Assembly (NCBI RefSeq): GCF_001894945.1 | Contig: NZ_BCXE01000013.1 | Location: forward strand, 94,925 to 158,924 | Source of the DNA: Rhodococcus ruber NBRC 15591 | GTDB taxonomy: Bacteria; Actinomycetota; Actinomycetes; Mycobacteriales; Mycobacteriaceae | Direction of reading: 5' to 3' | Length of the DNA: 64,000 nt | In this document: positions 63,961 through 64,000 of the stretch, piece after piece | How the letters are laid out: each line of letters begins with the position of its first letter | Numbering within the stretch: position 1 is the first letter of the stretch | Translations under genes and position numbers: made by a program | Notes under the pieces: model-generated | The model's database searches: none | Told to the model about the DNA's origin: nothing | The model's input: the letters and a program-made list of their open reading frames with translations, nothing else

Positions 63961-64000
63961 CGGACGACTCCGTGTCCCGGCGGACGACTCCGTGTCCCGG
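63961..64000. repeat. 20-bp tandem repeat at the window edge
   Basis: Two exact copies (63961-63980, 63981-64000), preceded by CCGG; the array may continue beyond the window. Confidence 0.85.

Overview
The window is a continuous stretch of very GC-rich DNA with frequent GTG starts, 4-bp stop/start overlaps and promoters in which a TANNNT box sits directly in front of the start codon. Gene content and order (probable lgt tail, pyk-tesB, tRNA-pdtaR, polA, rpsA, coaE fused to GrpB, DUF402 gene) match the chromosomal backbone of mycolic-acid actinobacteria. The glutamate synthase pair, LivFGMH, CYP199-like P450 and many oxidative genes point to Rhodococcus or a close relative. I see no insertion sequence, phage, CRISPR array or plasmid signature. 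This is a chromosomal segment with a conserved core and accessory inserts.

Layout. 1-7281: end of probable lgt, a TM2 membrane protein and the gltB-gltD glutamate synthase operon. 7328-12457: stress-flavoured genes (SRPBCC protein plus a small acidic protein, a P450 with an altered ExxR motif, otsA, dps, a MerR regulator with a heptad-repeat tail); two of these units have GTTT-N16-GGGTA promoters of the SigB/SigF kind. 12747-17498: pyk-tesB, a TetR-controlled quinone oxidoreductase with two clear operators, and a uridine-kinase-like protein that has lost its P-loop. 17669-24585: an adenosine-specific kinase facing a tight operon of an acetyl-CoA-synthetase-like ligase, 2-oxoacid dehydrogenase E1alpha, E1beta and E2, a free acyl carrier protein and a GAF-ANTAR regulator. 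24736-32125: DUF4383 membrane protein, a BacA/Rv1819c-like exporter-type ABC protein and a giant CtpI-like P-type ATPase.

32657-37084 is a catabolic island: aromatic-acid MFS transporter, IclR regulator, phthalate-dioxygenase-reductase-type flavoprotein and CYP199-like P450, probably for O-demethylation of a para-substituted benzoate. Two similar 17-bp palindromes in front of the transporter and the reductase are the likely IclR operators. 37243-40807: possible small ORF, secreted trypsin-like protease, an unusual short tRNA with a Leu CAA anticodon, pdtaR and a livK lipoprotein. 40861-45056: livFGMH on the minus strand, with a LivH that carries an extracellular beta-sandwich domain. 45258-54647: polA, thioredoxin, a GlxA-type AraC regulator, a 2H phosphoesterase head-to-head with an isocitrate/isopropylmalate dehydrogenase-like enzyme, an ABM protein and a polar amino acid ABC importer. 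54661-63870: an ACP-acyl ligase-acyltransferase fusion, a TMEM175-type channel, a methyltransferase, rpsA, a small protein, coaE-GrpB, DUF402 and a DUF3267 metalloprotease-like protein.

Tandem repeats occur in several gene junctions. Three arrays of unrelated sequence share an exact 25-bp period (17482, 32324, 37196), and others have periods of 17, 20, 24 and 28 bp. Most gene ends carry long GC-rich hairpins without a U tract. The most interesting functional unit is the ligase/E1/E2/ACP operon at 18451-23752. All family assignments come from reading the protein sequences; no database search was run.
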